Shown here piece by piece: positions 7,554 through 16,509 of a stretch of 64,000 nucleotides of DNA. The position numbers and the translations under genes are program-made. How positions within the stretch are numbered: position 1 is the stretch's first letter; the number at the start of each line of letters is the position of its first letter. The notes under the pieces were generated by a model. That model was not told where the DNA came from and made no database searches. It saw only the letters and a list, made by a program, of their open reading frames with translations. Source of the DNA: Chitinophagales bacterium (lineage in GTDB: Bacteria > Bacteroidota > Bacteroidia > Chitinophagales > CAIOSU01); assembly GCA_026003335.1 (NCBI GenBank), contig BPHB01000002.1, positions 983,363 through 1,047,362 of the forward strand. Direction: 5' to 3'.

Positions 7554-9773
7554 TCAATTTGCCATTTCCGAGAGGAATTTAATCTGCATCAGACGCAGCT
7601 CTTCCATGGTAACGCCTTCGTGTTTCAGACTGGAATAGGCCGTTTCCAGGTTGTCCGTTTCGGCCTGCATGAAGTAGTCATAAATAATATCCTGCAGGTC
7701 GGGGTCAATGAGCTCATCTACGCAATAATCAATTGACAGCTTGGTTCCGGAATCCACAATAGTTTTCATTTCTGCATAGAGCTCATCCATACTCAGCCCT
7801 TTGGAGCTTGCAATGTCCTCAAGGGGTATTTTCTTGTCAATATTCTGAATAATATACACTTTCAGAGCGCTCTTGTTGACGATGCTTTTCACCACCATGT
7901 CGGTGCTACGCTCAATCTCGTTTTCATCTACATATTTCTTTATCACCTCAAGAAAGGGCTTGCCGTATTTGAGGGCTTTGCCTTTGCTCACTCCATAGAT
8001 GTTGGCCAGCTCATCGGTAGTAACAGGATACTGAGTGGCCATATCCTCCAGTGACGGATCCTGAAAGATGACATAAGGCGGGAGGTTATGCTGACGGGCA
8101 ACTTTTTTCCGGAGCTCCCGCAGCATACTGAGCAGCACCGTATCCAGGGCTGAAGGGCGTGCCATGCTGGCTTCTTCATCCATTTCGGCCGCTTCTTTTT
8201 CGTAATCGTGATTCAGTGCTATGGAAACCGAAAAAGGCCTGGTGATGAATTTGCGTCCTGCTGGTGTTAACTTAAGGATGCCATACTGCTCAATATCCTT
8301 GTTGAGAAATTTTTGCAGCATTGCCTGACGATAAACCGAATTCCAGAACGACTCACTGTGGTCAGCGCCCTGTCCGAAAACGTCTAAGGTGTTGTATCCA
8401 AAGTTTACCAGTTCCTGCGATTTTTTGCCAACTATGATATTGACAAGGTCCTGAATACCATGACTCTCCTTCACCGCAGCTACGGTGCGCAAGGCCAGAT
8501 GTATAAACGGCTTCCCTTCCATGGCTTCCTTGGGATTGAGGCAATTGTCACAGGCTCCGCAATTTTCCTGAGCATAATCTTCGCCAAAATAATGGAGCAG
8601 AAATTTTCTGCGGCACACAGGCGTTTCGGCATAAGCAATCACCTCATTGAGGAGCTGATTACCCATTTCCCGCTCGGTGAGATTTTTGTCGCGAAGAAAT
8701 TTTTCCAGCTTGTAAATGTCTTTGTAGGAGTAGTAGGCAATACACTTGCCTTCCAGTCCATCTCGTCCTGCTCGCCCCGTTTCCTGATAGTAGTTTTCAA
8801 TGCTCTTGGGAATGTCGTAATGGATGACAAAGCGCACATCCGGCTTGTCAATACCCATTCCAAAAGCAATGGTAGCTACAATGACATCAATCTCCTCCAT
8901 GAGAAACTGATCCTGTACCTGGGCCCGTTGCGCCTGCTCCAGACCGGCATGATAAGGCGCTGCCTTGATACCGTTTACATGGAGAAACTGGGCAATCTCT
9001 TCGGTGCTCTTGCGGCTCAACACGTAAATAATGCCTGATTTGCCCGCATGAGCCTTTACAAACTGCGCGATAGATTTTAGTACATGTTCTTTCTTTCCCT
9101 TGGGCCGCACCTCATAATGCAGGTTGGGCCGGTTAAATGAGGAGATAAAAATGTTTGGTTTGTTTAGCTGCAGGGTCTTTATGATGTCCGACTGGACTTT
9201 GGGCGTGGCCGTAGCAGTAAGGGCCATCACCGGCACTTTCTGCCCGATCATTTCCAGCATATCCCGGATGCGCCTGTATTCAGGCCGGAAATCATGCCCC
9301 CACTCGGAAATACAGTGCGCTTCATCCACAGCAACCATGGATATTTTGACGTCTTTAAGAAAAGATATGTTTTCCTTCTTCGTCAGGGATTCCGGAGCCA
9401 CATACAGCAGCTTGGTAACGCCCTGCAGAATATCTTCTTTTACTTTTTTAACCTGCTGGCGGGTAAGGGACGAGTTGAGCACATGGGCAATGGTTTCATT
9501 GCTGCTGTAGCCCCGCACCAGGTCAACCTGGTTTTTCATTAGGGCAATAAGGGGGCTAATCACAATGGAGGTGCCCTTGCTCAGCATAGCCGGCAACTGA
9601 TAGCAAAGCGATTTGCCTCCACCGGTAGGCATGATGACAAACGTGTCTTTACCTGAAAGAATACTTCGGATAATAGCTTCCTGATCTCCTTTAAATGATT
9701 TAAAGCCGAAATACTCATGCAGGGCTTCCTTCAGTTTTCCGTTCGTAAGAGGCATGGCGGCTATTGTGGACAT
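7554..9773 (-). CDS. recQ: ATP-dependent DNA helicase RecQ
   Basis: A 739-residue 3'-5' DNA helicase acting in recombination and fork repair. Order of parts: helicase lobe 1 with Walker A P-T-G-G-G-K-S (Lys54) and D-E-A-H (150-153); lobe 2 with the Q-E-T-G-R-A-G-R-D-G motif VI; a RecQ zinc cluster (Cys in P-V-C-R-R, then C-G-A-C-D-N-C); an RQC winged helix; and an HRDC domain (A-R-Q-H-N-L-P-P-Y-V-I-F), then a helix-turn-helix-rich tail of about 120 residues. It is longer than E. coli RecQ (609 residues) because of this tail, a common feature in Bacteroidota. An AGGAG sits eight bases before ATG 9773 and supports that start; Shine-Dalgarno sites are uncommon in this phylum. Confidence 0.96.
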   Translation of the reverse strand: MSTIAAMPLTNGKLKEALHEYFGFKSFKGDQEAIIRSILSGKDTFVIMPTGGGKSLCYQLPAMLSKGTSIVISPLIALMKNQVDLVRGYSSNETIAHVLNSSLTRQQVKKVKEDILQGVTKLLYVAPESLTKKENISFLKDVKISMVAVDEAHCISEWGHDFRPEYRRIRDMLEMIGQKVPVMALTATATPKVQSDIIKTLQLNKPNIFISSFNRPNLHYEVRPKGKKEHVLKSIAQFVKAHAGKSGIIYVLSRKSTEEIAQFLHVNGIKAAPYHAGLEQAQRAQVQDQFLMEEIDVIVATIAFGMGIDKPDVRFVIHYDIPKSIENYYQETGRAGRDGLEGKCIAYYSYKDIYKLEKFLRDKNLTEREMGNQLLNEVIAYAETPVCRRKFLLHYFGEDYAQENCGACDNCLNPKEAMEGKPFIHLALRTVAAVKESHGIQDLVNIIVGKKSQELVNFGYNTLDVFGQGADHSESFWNSVYRQAMLQKFLNKDIEQYGILKLTPAGRKFITRPFSVSIALNHDYEKEAAEMDEEASMARPSALDTVLLSMLRELRKKVARQHNLPPYVIFQDPSLEDMATQYPVTTDELANIYGVSKGKALKYGKPFLEVIKKYVDENEIERSTDMVVKSIVNKSALKVYIIQNIDKKIPLEDIASSKGLSMDELYAEMKTIVDSGTKLSIDYCVDELIDPDLQDIIYDYFMQAETDNLETAYSSLKHEGVTMEELRLMQIKFLSEMAN

Positions 9774-10023
9774 AGAATAAACTCCTGTGATTAATTAAAA
9801 AAGAAGAAAAAAACGGTAACCAACTTATCAGACCCATGAACTACTTCAGCATCCTAAATTCTCAACTCCGTGTACAAGGTTAAAATGTAAATTTGTGGCG
9901 CTAGTTATCTGATTTTCTCAGATGAAAGTTCTAAGCGCAATATACTCAAAAAAGCGGCATTTTCAACGATAATGTTTTTGAAAACTTGAGGTTTTAGCTG
10001 ATTTTAACAAATAATATTTCTGC
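9774..10023. other. Intergenic region between recQ and the guanylyltransferase gene
   Basis: This 250-base AT-rich divergent gap holds no open frame of note. On the plus strand TAAATTTG at 9888-9895 matches the -7 consensus TAnnTTTG and could start a transcript with a leader of about 120 bases for the rightward gene. No hairpin or known RNA motif was recognised. Confidence 0.4.
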
Positions 10024-11112
10024 ATGAATGATAATCAAGACCACTATGTGGCAATTATGGCTGGAGGTGTAGGCAGCCGCTTCTGGCCTAAAAGCCGCGC
10101 TGCGCTTCCCAAACAATTTCTGGATATCCTGGGCACCGGTCAAACTCTGCTGCAGCTTACGTATGAACGGTTTAAGCCCATCGTTCCGCAGGAAAACATT
10201 TATGTAGTAACCCATGAGCAATATGCAGACCTTGTGCGGCAACAACTTCCCGAGCTCAAAGAATCGCAGGTGCTTAGCGAACCGCAGAGAAAAAATACAG
10301 CCCCCTGCATAGCCTATGTCGCATTCAAAATAAAAAAACTGAATCCCTATGCCAGCATGGTGGTATCGCCCTCTGATCATCTAGTACTGAAAGCCGATGT
10401 GTTTGCCCAAACAGTCAGCAGGGCATTACATTTTGCAGACGAGTCAAGCGCTCTGATTACACTGGGTATAGTGCCCACCCGTCCCGATACGGGCTACGGA
10501 TATATTCAATACATTGACAATCACCGCAGCGGAGATATCTTTAAAGTAAAAACCTTTACAGAAAAGCCTAATCTGGAGCTCGCAAAAAGTTTTATTAAAA
10601 GCGGTGACTTTCTGTGGAACTCGGGTGTATTTATCTGGAATGTGCGTACCATACTGGCAGCATTCAAAAAAAACCTCCCCGAAATTTACGAGGCATTTGA
10701 AGAAGGGGCCGAAAAGCTGAATACTCCGGAGGAAAAGCCCTATATCACCCATGCCTATTCGCTGTGTAAAAGTATTTCTGTGGACTTCGGTATCATGGAA
10801 AAAGCAGAAAATGTATTCGTCATACCTGCTGACATCGGCTGGACTGATCTGGGAACCTGGCAGTCACTCTATGAGCTGAGCCCTAAGGATGCGCGTGCCA
10901 ATGCAATACAAGGGCAGCATGTCCTGTTGTTTGACACCGATAACTCGCTGATAATTGCTCCGGAGAACAAACTGGTTGTGCTGCAGGGCCTTGACGGCTA
11001 TTTTGTAATTGATACTGCTGATGCCTTACTGGTGTGCAAAAATGACCAGGAACAAAAAATAAAAGATATCATTGCCACCGTAAAAAAAGAACATGGAGAA
11101 AAATTCCTGTAA
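10024..11112 (+). CDS. manC: Mannose-1-phosphate guanylyltransferase
   Basis: A 362-residue nucleotidyltransferase that makes GDP-mannose from mannose-1-phosphate and GTP. The nucleotide-binding signature is A-G-G-V-G-S-R-F-W-P-K-S-R (near residues 13-25). Further family motifs are V-S-P-S-D-H, G-Y-G-Y-I-Q, F-T-E-K-P, L-W-N-S-G-V-F-I-W and D-I-G-W-T-D-L-G-T-W. The length fits the short GMP-only form: there is no C-terminal cupin phosphomannose isomerase domain as in the fused AlgA/ManC enzymes. GDP-mannose would feed polysaccharide or glycoprotein synthesis, possibly linked to the glycan genes near 49-54 kb. Start ATG 10024. The function is clear; the gene symbol is by family. Confidence 0.93.
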   Translation: MNDNQDHYVAIMAGGVGSRFWPKSRAALPKQFLDILGTGQTLLQLTYERFKPIVPQENIYVVTHEQYADLVRQQLPELKESQVLSEPQRKNTAPCIAYVAFKIKKLNPYASMVVSPSDHLVLKADVFAQTVSRALHFADESSALITLGIVPTRPDTGYGYIQYIDNHRSGDIFKVKTFTEKPNLELAKSFIKSGDFLWNSGVFIWNVRTILAAFKKNLPEIYEAFEEGAEKLNTPEEKPYITHAYSLCKSISVDFGIMEKAENVFVIPADIGWTDLGTWQSLYELSPKDARANAIQGQHVLLFDTDNSLIIAPENKLVVLQGLDGYFVIDTADALLVCKNDQEQKIKDIIATVKKEHGEKFL

Positions 11113-11217
11113 CACCTTTACGTTTTCAGAAACGATGGCATTGCAAGTTGACGAATGTACACTCTTTATACTATTGCACACTCCGAAGAGGAGCGTTGCC
11201 TGTTAAACTAATCTTCT

Positions 11218-13026
11218 ATGATGAGAATTTTACTTCCCCTTTTGCTGCTTTTTTTCAGTATCTCTCTTATCTCTGCACAATCTAATACAGAACAAAACCT
11301 GGCTTTTCAGTATTACCAGGATGGCGACTACGAAAAAGCCGCCAGCCTCTTTTTGAAGTTATATGACAAAGACCCTACTCCAGCCAATTACCGCTATCTG
11401 TATAACTCCCTGTTATTTACAAAAAACTATGAAACCCTGGAAAAACTCATTCGCAAAAACATCAAAAAGGAACCCGATAACCTGACCTATCTAGTAGATC
11501 TGGGATATTACTATAATCAAACCGGCAATCTCACGAAAGGCAAAAGTGAATACGAAACCGCCCTGAAAAATCTCAAGCCCGATGAGACCCGCATTATTCA
11601 GCTGGCCAGTGCCTTTCAAAACTACGGAGAGCTGGAAATGGCTGCCCAAACCTATGAAAAAGGCCGCAATCTGCTGGGCTATCCGGGTCACTTTGCCCTT
11701 GAGCTGGCTTCATTGTATTCAGATTTAAATAATCCCAAAAAAGCTATTGAAAATTATCTGGACTACTTTGAACTCAATCCGGGTGGTGCCCAAACGGTGA
11801 AAAATCTCCTGCAAGGCGTTTTGCAGAAAAAAGCATTTGCCGATGAACTCCATACCCAATTGCTCCAGAGGATACAGAAAAACCCTCAGGCCGTTTTTTA
11901 TGCCGAGCTGCTTATATGGCATTTCATTCAGCAGAAAAACTTTAAGGCCGCTGCCCTGCAGGCCAAAGCCCTGGACAAGAGGCTTCGGGAAAATGGGTAT
12001 CGCCTCATAAATATTGCCCGCTTTGCAGCAGCTGAAAACGATTATGATCAGGCTATGGAGGCTTACGATTATGTGATTGAAAAAGGAATAAACGGCCCAT
12101 TCTACAAAACTGCCAGGGAAGAAAAGCTGCTTGCCTACAAGAAAAAAATTACCCAGTCCTATGACTACAGCGAAAACGATTTGCTTACCCTGGATGCGGA
12201 GTTTGATCAGTTCCTCAACGAGTTCGGAATTACCAGCCAGACGGCTGAAGTAGTACGCCAGAAAGCCGAACTGCAGGCTTTTTATCTGAATAATTACGAT
12301 AAAGCTATTAGCCTGCTGGATAATCTCATTCAAAACCGCAGTGTTGAACCCCGTCTCAGGGGAGAATTCAAGCTACTGCTGGGAGATTTTTACATCATGA
12401 AGGATGAACTCTGGGAGGCCTCCCTGCTTTACGGTCAGGTAGACAAGGAATTTAAAGATGAGCCTTTGGGTGAACTGGCGCGCTTTAAGCAAGCTAAGCT
12501 CTCTTATTATCGGGGAGACTTTGAATGGGCACAGGCGCAGTTGGATATTCTGAAATCCGCCACTACCCAGCTCATATCCAATGACGCTATCAGCCTTTCG
12601 GTGTTTATCACCGATAATCTCGGATTGGATACTACTACATGGCCCATGCTGAAATTCGCCCGTGCTGACCTGATATTCTATCAAAACAAGTTAAGCGATG
12701 CCCTGCAGGAGCTGGATTCCATTCTGCATGTTTTCCCCACACATCCGCTTACCGATGATGTGTACTTTATGAAGGCCAAAATACTCATGAAGAAACATGA
12801 CTACACAGGCGCAGCAGCCTTCCTGGAAAAAATTATCACTGACTATGCAAATGACCTGCTGGGCGATGACGCGTTATTTAAACTTGCTGAACTCCAGGAA
12901 ACCGTATTTCAGGATAAGGAAAAGGCTATGCAGCTCTATCAGCAACTCCTCTTTAATTACAAAGACAGCATTTACCTCATTGAAGCCAGAAAACGATTCA
13001 GAAAGCTGCGCGGAGACCAGTTATAG
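11218..13026 (+). CDS. Secreted tetratricopeptide-repeat protein
   Basis: A 602-residue protein with signal peptide MMRILLPLLLLFFSISLISAQ, so periplasmic or outer-membrane associated. Nearly all the rest is helical TPR-like repeats: Y-Y-Q-D-G-D-Y-E-K-A-A-S-L-F near the start, and late units such as M-K-K-H-D-Y-T-G-A-A-A-F-L-E-K and the last F-Q-D-K-E-K-A-M-Q-L-Y. Such proteins act as scaffolds for envelope complexes. It has no recognisable catalytic domain. It begins about 105 bases after the guanylyltransferase gene on the same strand, so co-transcription is possible but not shown. Confidence 0.8.
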   Translation: MMRILLPLLLLFFSISLISAQSNTEQNLAFQYYQDGDYEKAASLFLKLYDKDPTPANYRYLYNSLLFTKNYETLEKLIRKNIKKEPDNLTYLVDLGYYYNQTGNLTKGKSEYETALKNLKPDETRIIQLASAFQNYGELEMAAQTYEKGRNLLGYPGHFALELASLYSDLNNPKKAIENYLDYFELNPGGAQTVKNLLQGVLQKKAFADELHTQLLQRIQKNPQAVFYAELLIWHFIQQKNFKAAALQAKALDKRLRENGYRLINIARFAAAENDYDQAMEAYDYVIEKGINGPFYKTAREEKLLAYKKKITQSYDYSENDLLTLDAEFDQFLNEFGITSQTAEVVRQKAELQAFYLNNYDKAISLLDNLIQNRSVEPRLRGEFKLLLGDFYIMKDELWEASLLYGQVDKEFKDEPLGELARFKQAKLSYYRGDFEWAQAQLDILKSATTQLISNDAISLSVFITDNLGLDTTTWPMLKFARADLIFYQNKLSDALQELDSILHVFPTHPLTDDVYFMKAKILMKKHDYTGAAAFLEKIITDYANDLLGDDALFKLAELQETVFQDKEKAMQLYQQLLFNYKDSIYLIEARKRFRKLRGDQL

Positions 13027-13088
13027 ACCGGCAATACCCCCTCAGTAGCTCATTGCTATAATCATCATAGTAGCACGCGGACGCTGGC

Positions 13089-13706
13089 TCAATGTAAGGC
13101 AGGCCGCAGAGGTAAGGCGTCCAGAATAATTCCTTCCTGAGCCACCAGTTCGTGCACACGTTGATGAATCTGCTGTTCTTCAAAATAGCAACGCGCCATT
13201 TCCAGATACACATTGCCGTGGTTTACTTCCGACTCATAGAGTCTGCGGTAAAAATCTTTTAACCTGGCATCTTGCAGCGCATCAGCCACCAACCGAAACC
13301 TTTCGGCCCCTCGACATTCGACCACGGCCGCAATCAGCAGGCGATCAAGCAACCGTTCATCGCGCCCGGTACGACATAAAGAGAGCAACTGCCTTATGTA
13401 AGGATCCTGAGTTAACTCATGGGTCAGCGGTACCCCACGCTTCTCCATAATTCTGTAAACCTGCTGAAAGTGTCTCAGTTCCTCCAGAGCAGTTGCAATG
13501 AGACCGGGGATAATTGCTTTCCGATCCGGATATTTGGCAACAAAACTCAGCGCCATTGCCGAAGCCTTTCGTTCACAGTCGGCATGATCTTGCAGAAAAG
13601 CATTGAAGTCACCCAGCACGGTGTCCACCCACGCGGGGCTGGTAGCAACGGTCAATTGAATTTCGGTGGTGTTCATCATCCTGCTCAAAGCTATTAAAGA
13701 TTTCAT
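13089..13706 (-). CDS. miaE: tRNA-(ms2io6A)-hydroxylase, MiaE type
   Basis: A 205-residue ferritin-like diiron monooxygenase that hydroxylates the isopentenyl group of ms2i6A37 in tRNA. The four-helix bundle carries the expected iron ligands: Glu45 in D-C-E-R-K-A-S-A, E-E-L-R-H (Glu75/Glu76, His79), Glu130 in V-V-E-C-R-G-A-E-R-F, and Glu160 with His163 in S-E-V-N-H. Spacing and length agree with MiaE. The start could be ATG 13706 or a methionine ten codons in (13676), since the family usually begins close to T-S-P-A-W-V. The gene is divergent from pdxH. Matching MiaA/MiaB genes are not in the window. Confidence 0.9.
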   Translation of the reverse strand: MKSLIALSRMMNTTEIQLTVATSPAWVDTVLGDFNAFLQDHADCERKASAMALSFVAKYPDRKAIIPGLIATALEELRHFQQVYRIMEKRGVPLTHELTQDPYIRQLLSLCRTGRDERLLDRLLIAAVVECRGAERFRLVADALQDARLKDFYRRLYESEVNHGNVYLEMARCYFEEQQIHQRVHELVAQEGIILDALPLRPALH

Positions 13707-13770
13707 TTAGTGCTTACACGTTCTCTTTTATGGTTTATTTTTATATGCCCGCATAAGCAAATGGTAAAGC

Positions 13771-14370
13771 ATGTTGTCTGAAGAAACTATAGAAAAAAAC
13801 CCTTTTGACCAGTTTGAAAAATGGTTTAACGATGTACTGAAGGCCAACTTCAAAGAACCCACGGCTGTTGCACTGGCCACCTGCAGCCGGGATTTAAAGC
13901 CCTCTGTACGTATGGTGCTGATGAAAGATTTCAGCCGCGAAGGGTTTGTGTTTTATACCAACTATATGAGCCGCAAGGGGCGTGAGATTGAGGAAAATCC
14001 CAAAGCTGCCCTTTTATTTTATTGGGATATCCTGGAACGACAAGTGCGCGTGGAAGGACTGATTGAGAAAGTGCCGGATTCTGTTTCGGATAAATATTTT
14101 GACAGTCGCCCGCGGGAAAGCCGTATTGGTGCGCTGGCTTCTCCTCAAAGCCAGGTGATTGCATCCAGAGAGGTGCTGGAACAAAAAGTAGCAGAGCTGC
14201 AAAAACAATTCGGTGATAATGAAAAAATACCCCGCCCTCCGCACTGGGGTGGTTATGTGCTGAGCCCACGTTACTTTGAATTCTGGGAATCCCGTCCCAG
14301 CCGGCTTCATGACCGGATTGCCTACGTACTGAGCGACAAAACATGGAAGATTTTCAGATTGGCCCCTTAG
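13771..14370 (+). CDS. pdxH: Pyridoxine/pyridoxamine 5'-phosphate oxidase
   Basis: A 199-residue FMN-dependent oxidase forming pyridoxal 5'-phosphate from PNP or PMP. Family motifs are present in order: N-P-F-D-Q-F, A-x-A-L-A-T-C-S, S-V-R-M-V-L-M-K-D-F, F-Y-T-N-Y-x-S-R-K-G (FMN phosphate contacts), F-Y-W-D-x-L-E-R-Q-V-R-V-E-G, F-x-S-R-P-R-E-S-R-I-G-A-L-A-S-P-Q-S, P-R-P-P-H-W-G-G-Y and the terminal R-L-H-D-R with R-L-A-P. Length is slightly below E. coli PdxH (218) through a shorter N-terminus. Its last 28 bases overlap the next gene in another frame. Confidence 0.96.
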   Translation: MLSEETIEKNPFDQFEKWFNDVLKANFKEPTAVALATCSRDLKPSVRMVLMKDFSREGFVFYTNYMSRKGREIEENPKAALLFYWDILERQVRVEGLIEKVPDSVSDKYFDSRPRESRIGALASPQSQVIASREVLEQKVAELQKQFGDNEKIPRPPHWGGYVLSPRYFEFWESRPSRLHDRIAYVLSDKTWKIFRLAP

Positions 14371-15626
14371 CCCGCCTTTCAGCCTCACACAGGGCTTATT
14401 TCATACACCGCCTGTACAAACCCATCCAGATTGATGCTCCCCTGCCGCCAGGTTTAAAAATTATTGTTGTTATTCCCTGCTATGCTGAACCTCATGTGCT
14501 TGCCACACTGCAATCTTTACACGCCTGCAATGCACCCCGGGGAGCAGTAGAAGTCATTCTGGTAATTAATGAGCCGGAAAATGCAGGCAGCGACATACGT
14601 CAGCAAAACCAGAAAACACTGCAGGAGGCGCAGCAATGGCAGCACTCGCTTTCTGCAACACATCTTAATCTTTTTATTCTTCGGGAAATTTTTCCCGCAC
14701 GACAGGCCGGTGTGGGTCTGGCACGTAAAATAGGCATGGACGAAGCCGCTTTCCGTCTTCTGCGGGCTGGTCACGATGGAATCATCGTGTGCCTGGATGC
14801 CGATTGTACCGTTTCCCCCAACTATCTGACCGCCATTGAAAAGCATTTTCTGCAACCAGAGTCTCAGGCTGCCATCATACACTTTGAGCATGCGTTGGAT
14901 CAAATACAAAATGCCCGTGCCCTGGCAGGTATTATTCAATATGAGATCTATCTTAGATATTATAAGCATGCCCTGCGTTATTGCGGCTATCCGTTTTATC
15001 ATCACACCATTGGTTCGTGCATGGCCGTGAGAAGTTCTGTATATGTTAAATCCGGTGGAATGAACCGCAAAAAGGCAGGAGAAGATTTTTATTTTCTTCA
15101 TAAGATCATGCCCCTCGGTGGATGCATGGCACTGACTGAGGCCACCGTGTATCCTTCTGCCCGTGTTTCACTGCGCGTTCCTTTCGGCACTGGAAAAGCC
15201 ATGCACACGTGGATGCAAAGTGCGTCAGAGGAATTGGAAGTGTATCACCCCCGGATTTTTGATGACCTGAAGGTCTTTCTAAATTTAGTTCCTCAGCTTT
15301 ACAAGCAACCCTATCCGGAAAACATTTTGCAACAGGTGCCACACACCGTTGCCCAATACCTTGAACAATGCGACTTTATGGAAAAATTACAGGAGATGGA
15401 TGCACATTCCCGCAGCCCTGCAACCTTTCTGAAAAGATTCTATTTCTGGCTGGATGGTCTCAGAATATTAAAAATAGTTCACTACATGCGTGACCGCTTT
15501 TACCCCAACATTCCCATCTGCATAGCGGCCCGACAGCTTTTGGAGAAGCTGCATATTTCTTGTCCATCCTCCAGTGCCTCCGATGTGCTTGAGAAATTGC
15601 GCTGGCTGGACAAAACTGACAGGTAA
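14343..15626 (+). CDS. Family 2 glycosyltransferase
   Basis: A 427-residue GT-A fold enzyme. The first strand is I-I-V-V-I-P-C-Y-A-E-P (around residue 40), and the nucleotide/metal site is V-C-L-D-A-D-C-T-V-S-P (D-x-D type). Later it has G-S-C-M-A-V-R and G-G-M-N-R-K-K-A-G-E-D-F-Y-F-L, the acceptor-side E-D motif of GT2 enzymes. No clear membrane helix is seen, so it is likely cytosolic or peripheral. The only in-frame ATG before the catalytic core is at 14343, inside the end of pdxH, implying translational coupling with a 28-base overlap. Donor and acceptor sugars are unknown. Confidence 0.82.
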   Translation: MEDFQIGPLARLSASHRAYFIHRLYKPIQIDAPLPPGLKIIVVIPCYAEPHVLATLQSLHACNAPRGAVEVILVINEPENAGSDIRQQNQKTLQEAQQWQHSLSATHLNLFILREIFPARQAGVGLARKIGMDEAAFRLLRAGHDGIIVCLDADCTVSPNYLTAIEKHFLQPESQAAIIHFEHALDQIQNARALAGIIQYEIYLRYYKHALRYCGYPFYHHTIGSCMAVRSSVYVKSGGMNRKKAGEDFYFLHKIMPLGGCMALTEATVYPSARVSLRVPFGTGKAMHTWMQSASEELEVYHPRIFDDLKVFLNLVPQLYKQPYPENILQQVPHTVAQYLEQCDFMEKLQEMDAHSRSPATFLKRFYFWLDGLRILKIVHYMRDRFYPNIPICIAARQLLEKLHISCPSSSASDVLEKLRWLDKTDR

Positions 15627-15627
15627 T

Positions 15628-15807
15628 CTACTCTGCCTTTTTACTCTTTCGTGAGGAAGCCTTCGTCTTCTGCTCCTGCGCAACAGGGGCTGCATTGCCG
15701 GCTGTTACCGCAGCCACTCGTTTCTTCTTTGGTTTATGCGGGCGGGAATTCCCGAATGAGCCGAGAAACAACTTGCCCCGCCTTGTTCGCCTGTCTCCCT
15801 TTCCCAT
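15628..15807 (-). CDS. 30S ribosomal protein THX
   Basis: A 59-residue very basic protein, too short for most gene finders. From ATG 15807 it reads M-G-K-G-D-R-R-T-R-R-G-K-L-F-L-G-S-F-G-N, then SRPHKPKKKR and an Ala/Lys-rich tail ending KSKKAE. The opening M-G-K-G-D-x-x-T-R-R-G-K-x-x-x-G-S-x-G is the signature of the Thermus THX family, a small 30S protein that stabilises the head of the subunit and is widespread in Bacteroidota. The tail is longer than in Thermus (about 27 residues), as usual in this phylum. The stop TAG lies two bases from the end of the converging glycosyltransferase gene. Confidence 0.9.
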   Translation of the reverse strand: MGKGDRRTRRGKLFLGSFGNSRPHKPKKKRVAAVTAGNAAPVAQEQKTKASSRKSKKAE

Positions 15808-15880
15808 ATGTGCCTGATTTCGGTTTTAATGAAGTATTTAGGCTGCGCAAGTTAGTAAGTTTTCAGACGTAATGAAATGC

Positions 15881-15907
15881 AAAAAAAAGAGCAGGCCAGG
15901 CCTGCTC
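15881..15907 (-). terminator. Rho-independent terminator of the HU gene
   Basis: GAGCAGGC and GCCTGCTC (15889-15896 and 15900-15907) form an 8-bp GC-rich stem with a three-base loop. On the minus strand the stem is followed directly by a run of eight T (15881-15888). It stands 25 bases beyond the HU stop codon, a textbook intrinsic terminator. Confidence 0.85.
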
Positions 15908-15931
15908 CTTGGCTATTCACCTGCTGATGAG

Positions 15932-16201
15932 TTAAACAGCTGAAGCAAATTCCTTCCCTGCCTTGAATTTAACAACCTTCTTGGCGGGAATTTTAATGGT
16001 AGCTCCGGTTTGGGGGTTTCTGCCTTTTCTGGCAGCTCTCTTTGTCACAGAGAAAGTACCGAACCCTACCAATGTAACCTTGTCGCCCTTTTTAAGCCCC
16101 TTCACTACTGCATTCAGCATGGAGTCAAGAGCCTTACCAGCCTGGGCTTTGCTCAGTCCGGCTTCCGCGGCAACTTTGTTAATTAAATCTCCTTTGTTCA
16201 T
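15932..16201 (-). CDS. hup: HU-family DNA-binding protein
   Basis: An 89-residue HU histone-like protein: [11 protein letters not shown], then [12 protein letters not shown] and the beta-arm signature V-G-F-G-T-F-S-V[11 protein letters not shown], with the intercalating proline arm [12 protein letters not shown] dimers bend DNA and compact the nucleoid. It is flanked by a strong candidate promoter (16237-16267) and an intrinsic terminator (15881-15907), so it is probably a single-gene transcript. A second, more divergent HU-like gene is at 57311. Confidence 0.96.
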   Translation of the reverse strand: MNKGDLINKVAAEAGLSKAQAGKALDSMLNAVVKGLKKGDKVTLVGFGTFSVTKRAARKGRNPQTGATIKIPAKKVVKFKAGKEFASAV

Positions 16202-16236
16202 TTTGAAAAAAATTTTGGGTTAAGAAATAGCTATCA

Positions 16237-16267
16237 CAAATATAAAAGAAGGGGGCACTCCTCCAAA
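16237..16267 (-). promoter_or_regulatory. Promoter of the HU gene (Bacteroidota consensus)
   Basis: On the minus strand TTTG (16267-16264) is followed after exactly 19 bases by TATATTTG (16244-16237). This is a full match to the Bacteroidota primary sigma consensus TTTG-N19-TAnnTTTG. The predicted start site near 16230 leaves a leader of about 30 bases before ATG 16201. Confidence 0.65.
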
Positions 16268-16509
16268 TCATGCTATACCCTGAAAGTGTTGATAACTACG
16301 GGCTTCAGAACTATTTAATATTAAATTAATGCATTTTCATTTGGTCAGCAACAACTTAGTAAACCATCTTGCGGAGATCTCCTACCCCGGCTGTTGAAAC
16401 TTGGTGTACAACTCCATGTCCGCTTTCCGTGGGAATCAAGCTCCTTTCTTTGTAACGACAGTGTCCGGTACTGTTATTAAGCTTAAATTCGAAAATAAAT
16501 TTTACTTAT
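16268..16509. other. Intergenic region upstream of the Crp/Fnr gene
   Basis: Together with the HU promoter this makes a gene-free stretch of 308 bases. It is AT-rich at both ends with a GC-richer middle (16370-16450). TAAATTTT just before the Crp/Fnr ATG is one base off the -7 consensus. No tRNA fold, open frame or strong hairpin was recognised. Confidence 0.4.

Noticed and set aside
8460-9038. 192-codon plus-strand frame inside recQ
   Set aside because: It lies wholly antisense to well-conserved helicase motifs and resembles no family.
15651-15872. 73-codon plus-strand frame between the glycosyltransferase and HU genes
   Set aside because: The opposite strand encodes ribosomal protein THX over almost the same stretch, which explains the region.
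16202-16509. Possible tRNA or small RNA in the 308-base gap before the Crp/Fnr gene
   Set aside because: No cloverleaf, CCA end or terminator could be traced. Only the HU promoter is supported.
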